From positions 20,542,501 through 20,606,500 of the forward strand of contig CM038908.1 in NCBI GenBank assembly GCA_021904315.1: DNA of 64,000 bases, given 5' to 3'. The notes beneath the pieces were generated by a model, which saw only the letters and a list, made by a program, of their open reading frames with translations, did not search any database and had not been told where the DNA came from. The position numbers were made by a program, and so were the translations under genes. Shown here piece after piece: positions 58,428 through 64,000 of this stretch. Each line of letters opens with the position of its first letter. The stretch's first letter is position 1. The DNA is from Sphagnum magellanicum (lineage: Eukaryota > Streptophyta > Sphagnopsida > Sphagnales > Sphagnaceae).

Positions 58428-60540
58428 ATGGGGGCACTCTATCCATTTTGTGAAACTTTGTCTAGCAATGCAATATATTTGGTAATGCCCACAAAACTTT
58501 ACCATTTGGGTGGCAGATTATGTCATTTTCTTGAGCACATTATGTAACATAATGTTTTGGTGATGATCATGCATACACCACGAACAATGACCCAAATGTA
58601 TATGCTAAACATGATTTTAGAAAATAAAATCTTTGAATTTGCCACCCTGAACCTTAATGTCATGGAATTGCCTCACCCTTGCCCATTATGTTGGGTGCAT
58701 CCCCTAGTTCACCCTAATAGGCTCACTTGGCACCTTACCCTACTTGTACAAAACTTGCATTATTCAACAACCCATTTCATAACTTATGCATACCTTCCAA
58801 ATTTCACCAATTTGATCCATTAACAATCTTAATTAATGTTAAAATCTTTTTTTTTGGTTTCCACATATCAAAATATTTTAAAATAAAATTTCCATTTTCT
58901 TGGGATCAATATCCATAAAGACACCCACATTGAATGAAATTTTTGATGAAATTTGTCTTTGAAATCACCTTGCCATAAATGGCATTTCTAACTTAATTTT
59001 TCTTTGGAAACCTTTTTCACAAATGGGAATGTTCACAAGAATCTTTCACCATAGGGTCATGGACTTGAAATGGTGCATAAGCTTGAGGGGAAGGATCAAT
59101 AGGGTAGAATTAGGGAAGATCTTACATTATTATGTGAAATTTAAAGGGAAGTTGTGTTAGAGCAACTCCACCAATGATAATTATGTGACCTTGCATATTA
59201 CAATCAGTTGAAGAAAAGTAAAAAATGTTGGTTTCGCTCAACAAAATGGTTTTGGACCATCACCTTTGCACTTTTTGCTAAGGTTGGTGAAAGGCACAAC
59301 AAAGTCTTACACTTGTTGATTCATAACATAATTTGATTGATCCAAGTGGGTTGATTTTAGTAATCTCATGTGCCTAATTGCAGTCTCACTTTTAGTTTGA
59401 TGGGTGGGGTTGGAAAAATAAATAATTAAATTTTGATGTGATATTGACTTTAAGCAAAACATGGTGTGAGATGATTAACATGCAACAAAAGTTCTACCAA
59501 AAAAAAAAAACCAAGGTGAAACTCAAACATAAATTCTGATATATTTCCATTTCAAACTTTAATTTAGAATTTGGGTTGTTTACTTAAAATACATGTGAGA
59601 TCAGGTGACAACATATGTAAAAAGGCATGAAGCTTCAACGCCTAAGAGAGCTTGAGAAAGTGAAAGACTTTCAAAGTGTGAGAGGCATAAAAGAGCTTGA
59701 GAAAGTGAAAGACTTTCAAAGTGTGAAAGGCATAAAAAAACTTTAAAATGTGAAAGAGAATCATGATGGCACATGAAATTAAGTGTCAAAAATACCAAAA
59801 TGTTTTTTGAGCCAAAGGAATTTTGTGTGTTTGACTATTAAATTGTGAAATCCTATTCATATTTTCTATCCTAAATGATGTAGACTCAAAGAATCAACAC
59901 CAAAACACCAATCCTCATGTCTTTGAGTTAGTCCAAATAAATATTTTCAAAAAGCAAGTTTGCTGAGGATTTTTTAGATGGAAGGGGATATTAGCAACAC
60001 CATCATTTGCTCCTTGTTCAAAATCTATAAAAGTTTCCTTCCAAAATTCTATGAAATAAGACAATTACAAGTTGCAAAATGGCCCAAACATTTAGTGGTT
60101 AATTTTTTTTTTGGAAAAGAAAAAAAGAAAAAACAATGTACTCTATAAATTTTGATTCAATCCAATCTTATTTGGAATCAACACGATCCAATGATGAAGA
60201 AATTTTCTTTGAGAATTTTGGGCCACAACAATAGCTTTTAAACATATGCATGTTTATATTTGGATTCTACATGCATGCACCATTATTGTCTTTCACATGA
60301 CATAGGTATTTATAAGCCTACGAACAAGGTTGAACCCCCCATTTTTATTTAAATTGGTCTTTAGTTTGGAGTTTTATCTTTAGTTTAAATGACTTTTTGA
60401 ACAACCATTAACTTGACATAAATCATGGGATAAAGGGTCAAACAAGGGGTGAAACAATTAATGGATGATTTAACATATGTATTCATTATAACATAATTTC
60501 TTGTTTATAATCTAGCATCACACCATACTTAAGATCCAAT
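58428..60540. other. AT-rich non-coding stretch
   Basis: No gene is recognised. It holds the 45-bp tandem repeat listed separately and an A-run near 59500. Confidence 0.45.
59647..59755. repeat. 45-bp tandem repeat, about 2.4 copies
   Basis: AGAGCTTGAGAAAGTGAAAG begins units at 59647 and 59692. The two full copies differ at a single visible base (GTGAGAGG against GTGAAAGG), and a third copy decays after AAACTTT. The period is a multiple of three, so the minus-strand frame crossing it shows a repeated SHFESLSLSQALL-type peptide, but nothing suggests it is translated. Confidence 0.85.
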
Positions 60541-60860
60541 CCTTGGACCCCATCTTATATATTAAAGCTATAGTGTCTGTCTATCTGTCCGTCTTTTACT
60601 TATCTCTTACTTCTTTCGATTCCTGGCCCCTTTTTCTTTGGTACCCTTTTTCTTTTTCTTTCTTTCTTTCTGTACGCAACTTCTTTTTCTTTGACGTCAT
60701 TTCACTTTCATTACCTCTCTGGCGTAATCCCATTGGCTTCCATTCCCTGTGGAGTGTTTTGGGGGGTGGGGGAAGGGAGAGCCCGGTGAAGCACGAGGCG
60801 GGGGGGGGGGGGGGGGGGGGGGGGCACGGGCGGGGAAGGACCGGGCGGGGGGGGGGCTTT
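60541..60860 (+). other. Helitron-like terminus and poly-G runs
   Basis: ATCTTATATATTAAAG (from about 60551) followed by CTGTCTATCTGTCCGTC resembles 5' ends of Helitrons, which begin TC and are often followed by TATAWTAAA and pyrimidine-rich GTCTGTC words. No CTRR end with a preceding hairpin was found, so a complete element is not shown. Downstream lie TTTC repeats, then 25 G (60800-60824) and 10 G (60847-60856). The 110-codon frame across this region is low complexity and is not considered a gene. Confidence 0.3.
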
Positions 60861-61399
60861 GGATATAATGTTTAGTTTATTTTCAAACCTTCACCCTACA
60901 TAATAATATCATAAGTTGTGAACTTTATTAAATTTATAAATTTTTTTATACTTTGGTGGGGATCTTATGAAAATTTTAACATACAGTCATGTGTAAAATT
61001 ATGTGATATAATCATCAATTATGTGTTTTGATGAGTAAGGAATGTGTCTAAATCCAACCATAAATATATTGCTTTGACATGAAAAAATCATTGAACCAAC
61101 AATGAATTATTGAGATGACACACACACAACAAAATTATGGATGGACTTCATGTACAACATGTTGTGAAGGTAATGGAACACATATATATGAAATGGCAAG
61201 ATCTTGCACAATCAAACATTAAAAGTTGTTGGCAATTTCCATTTATGGTTTCAATATCTATTCTGACATTTTTCACTAACAATCCACTTAACTTGTTGTA
61301 ACCTAACATTATAGTTGTGATCAAAGTTGGGGCAAAACAAAAGCAAACCTGTTCAGAAACATGTTAACAAAAAATCAAGGCATGACATGAACCAAAGAA
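60861..61399. other. AT-rich non-coding stretch
   Basis: Nothing is recognised. Confidence 0.4.
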
Positions 61400-61780
61400 A
61401 GTGAAATGTGCATTTTCAAATCAAGTGGGAGTTGTAAAGGAATGAGTTGAAAACACTATAGAAATCTTCAAATTGGATTCCCACTTTGGAGTAAGGAGTC
61501 CCAATTCTTTAAGGTGAAGTTGAGAAAACAAAACATGTTCAAATTAAATATTTTGATATCATTTGAAAGGTATCAATAAAAGCTATAAGAATTGGTCTCA
61601 CATTGCCACAAAAAGAAGGAAAATTTTGTGTTATTTAAAATAGTTATGAGGGTTTGAAGGGTTGAGACAAAACTACATAAAATAACTCCTAACCATTGGG
61701 ACATTAATTTGGAAAGGAAAATATGTTTGATTAATGAAATTAACATGTAGTTGGAAAGTTTGATTTAACAATACAAAATA
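61400..61780 (-). repeat. Degenerate LTR-like repeat, copy 4
   Basis: On the plus strand GATTCCCACTTTGGAGT, AGGAGTCCCAATT, GATATCATTTGAAAGGTAT, a GTGTTATTTAAAATAGTTATG block and AACTCCTAACCATT follow in the same order as the inverted copy at 46.3-46.6 kb. It is therefore a minus-oriented and more diverged member. Boundaries are approximate. Confidence 0.45.
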
Positions 61781-63059
61781 TTTCTACTACCAAAAGGGCC
61801 AAGGTGAAGGTGAGTAAATGTTGACGAGTTTGGCTAGGACCAACCATTGGTAAATGCATGCATGACAACTTAAAGTCAAAAAAGGCAAGGATAGAAGAAG
61901 ATGAACTTTCAAAAAAAGAGCTTAGCCTTACATAAGGTCAACAAACTAAGTTTAAGAAAGAAAAGATGGTGATTTAGGATGTAATCAAGGAATTATGGAA
62001 TACATAAGAAATGGAAGATGTGCCACTATAATTATAAATTAATTTTTTTATGATTACCCATCACAAAATAATGACCTAATATCCGCAAGGTTGTGGACAA
62101 ATCAAATTGAAGAACAAAATGTTAAAGCAATCTTTTCACCAAGTTGGTTAATGCAACTTAGATGAATTGGGGTCTATCATGTTAGCTAATGTCATTATGG
62201 GCATATTAGACACCTTATAAGGTGACAAGTTAACACATGTTGTTTAAGTTGGTTCAGAATGCACAACCCTTATTATGTTAAATAATCCTTGTGAGAACCC
62301 AACCTTGAATAAACCCAACATGGATTGTAAATTAAACCATTGTTGAATAAAAATATCAACAAGATGGTGAAAAAAGATGAAGTCTTTTGATGAAAGGAAT
62401 TTGGTTTTACTAATGCAAAAGGGACTAAGTATTAAAAGTGTCAAATTTAAAATGCCATGGAAAAAGTTTTAATTTCAAGTGCAAAGGACTTATAATGATA
62501 ACATTGGTTGATTATCATATTTGGGAAATAATGATGTTAAGAAAGTTGATATTACTAATTTGATTATTGTGATTATCTTTACAATGATGTTTGTAATGGT
62601 TTGCTTCAAGGCAATAAAAAATCCAATGGCCATACATTGAAATATAGCTAAACAAAAAGTTTGAAGTTCCCAAATGACATATGTCAAATCAAAATTCTGC
62701 ATTGGATGGAATTGGAATAATTTTATCAAGTTCAAAGAAAAAATTAAACCAAAATTTTGAAGTTGTGTTGGGAGGTTATTCCAAAGAATGGTTATTAATG
62801 ACCATCCCTATGTTTGTGAAATGGCATTAGTGGCAAAAACCATTGTTGATTCATGATTTTGTAGTGGAATGTAAACCCAAGGCACACTCCTTAGTTCTAA
62901 AAGTAAAAAAAAGGTGAGAACTTTAAGATGGGACTAGGACAAGCTCCTAGGTCGAGCTTATGGTCAAATCATATTACATAAATCAAAAAGAGAAATAGTT
63001 AATGTAATTTAAAGCCAAGATGGTGCACGAACAAACCACATGTTAATTTGTATTCACAA
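61781..63059. other. AT-rich non-coding stretch
   Basis: No gene is recognised. ATGGGACTAGGACAAGC near 62930 faintly resembles the 5' part of the LTR family. Confidence 0.4.
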
Positions 63060-63705
63060 GGGACACTAGGGTTTGGACTTGAGAGGAGTCACCTCTTTCC
63101 TCCTTTTTGATAGTATAATCTTTAATTCTATGCAAGGGTTACATCAAAATGATGTGTTGAATATTCCAAGATTTGTAATTGTGAGTTTTGAAATTGTTAA
63201 TTTATGAGTTTTGCCATTTTGGGCTTCATAACTTTCCCATTTCACCTTCAATGGAAAAGTTGTAACCCTTGAAAATAACTTTTCAAAAATATAGTGATCT
63301 TTTTAATTAAAACTTATTTGACCCCTTTGTTGGATGATTGAATGGTTAAGAATAAATTTTGTGGTTTGAATATCAACATTTCAAATGGGTATAACTTGTG
63401 TTTCAAGACTTTAATGTGACAACATGACCCATTGTAGCCATCTACTTTTCAAGACCTTTCCAATGGTCTAAAAGGATATTATTTTGTATATGATTTGGTC
63501 CCCCAAACCTTGCTCCAAAAATTCAAAGTGTTCTAACATAATTCCCAATTTTCATAGTAAAAATTGATTTGGGTGGGACTTACATTCTTGTATTCCCACA
63601 CTTGTGCAAGTGTGTTCGAATCCCAAAACCATTTGGCCTATCTTTCAACTCGTTTTCCTTCTCATGCCTCAACCTTGGTTACATGCCAAGGCTAGGGTTG
63701 TGACA
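63060..63705 (+). repeat. LTR-like repeat, copy 5
   Basis: It shares with copy 1 the TTTGGACTTGAGAGGAGTC block (63074), and with the others CATAACTT, GGGTATAACTTGTGTTTCAAG, CATGACCCATTG, CTTTCCAATGGT, CCCCCAAACCTTG, CATTCTTGTATTCCCACAC and the end AAGGCTAGGGTTGTGACA. Probably an old solo LTR in plus orientation. Confidence 0.6.
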
Positions 63706-64000
63706 TTTAATATATAGTAGAATGTCATTACTGAATATTAATGTAGCCAAAAGCAGTCGTCAAGTTCCAAAGTATTCAAATAACTTCAATTTGTGACTCA
63801 AAGTTATCACACCTATTCACAAGCTATGACATTGTAAACTTAGGTTGTAATGAAGGCAACGTGTACTAATGAATGGTACCATCTTAAACATTTGGGAATG
63901 AAGTTCAAATTTGGCCTTTATTGCAAGTCCTTAGTTTAGACTAACAAATTAAAGGAATGAATGATCATTATAAAAGAACATTGTTTTCATAAGTTTTGCC
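63706..64000. other. AT-rich non-coding end of window
   Basis: Nothing is recognised. Confidence 0.4.

Noticed and set aside
60543..60875. 110-codon ORF, Phe/Ser- then Gly-rich
   Set aside because: Low-complexity TTTC and poly-G translation with no domain.
63609..63622. B-box-like GTTCGAATCCC
   Set aside because: Lies inside the LTR-like repeat where other copies differ, and has no A box at the right distance.
1..64000. CRISPR array, operon or bacterial-type system
   Set aside because: Repeat tracts are low complexity or minisatellite with no spacers; spliced genes and retroelements show plant nuclear DNA.

Overview
The window reads as nuclear DNA of a land plant. It is AT-rich and repeat-dense, with many decayed retroelements. 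The one intact conserved gene has eleven exons joined by GT-AG introns. Telomere-like CCCTAAA/CCCTAAC words recur. One gene in 64 kb, with introns of only 124-716 bp, suggests a large repeat-rich genome (a fern, lycophyte or similar lineage would fit), but I cannot name the species from sequence alone.

Layout. 1-12 kb: AT-rich non-coding DNA holding a PIF/Harbinger-type MITE (2812-3185, TAA target duplication), an inverted-repeat pair near 6.3-6.5 kb and a decayed Ty3/gypsy reverse transcriptase remnant (about 7.52-7.93 kb). 12-18 kb: a second gypsy remnant (12.3-12.6 kb), a hAT transposase C-terminal remnant (13.7-14.3 kb), ACCT-type low-complexity tracts and a degenerate LTR-like repeat (17.56-18.21 kb). 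18-30 kb: no recognisable gene; hairpins, microsatellites, a 22-G run and a cluster of local duplications (28.25-29.1 kb). 30.2-36.4 kb: the real gene, a tRNA dimethylallyltransferase of the plant IPT9 type (509 codons, probable plastid transit peptide), with a candidate promoter and a leader rich in small ORFs. 36.4-41 kb: non-coding DNA with a 29-G run and an LTR-like copy.

41.0-47.5 kb: a minus-strand Ty3/gypsy element (gag, protease, RT, RNase H) that is riddled with stops, interrupted in gag by a ~0.9 kb LTR-like insertion and cut off inside RNase H by another LTR of the same family. 47.9-48.3 kb: a 48/58-bp minisatellite. 48.46-54.59 kb: a structurally complete Ty1/copia retrotransposon (6,135 bp, two 313-bp LTRs differing at 6 sites, tRNA-iMet primer site, polypurine tract) whose single gag-pol frame carries four in-frame stops and no frameshift. 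It sits 16 bp upstream of the start codon of a truncated 14-3-3 fragment (54.61-54.87 kb), apparently in that fragment's former 5' leader. 55-64 kb: non-coding DNA with a hairpin, ACCT arrays, a tRNA-derived SINE candidate, a 45-bp tandem repeat, a Helitron-like terminus beside a 25-G run, and two more LTR-like copies.

Functionally only the tRNA-modifying enzyme is likely to be active. It would prenylate adenosine 37 of UNN-reading tRNAs and so be a source of cis-zeatin-type cytokinins. I found no convincing new multi-gene system. The most informative oddities are the stop pattern of the young copia element, its position relative to the 14-3-3 fragment, the coding-like block directly before the IPT start, and a palindrome conserved in the dispersed LTR family.
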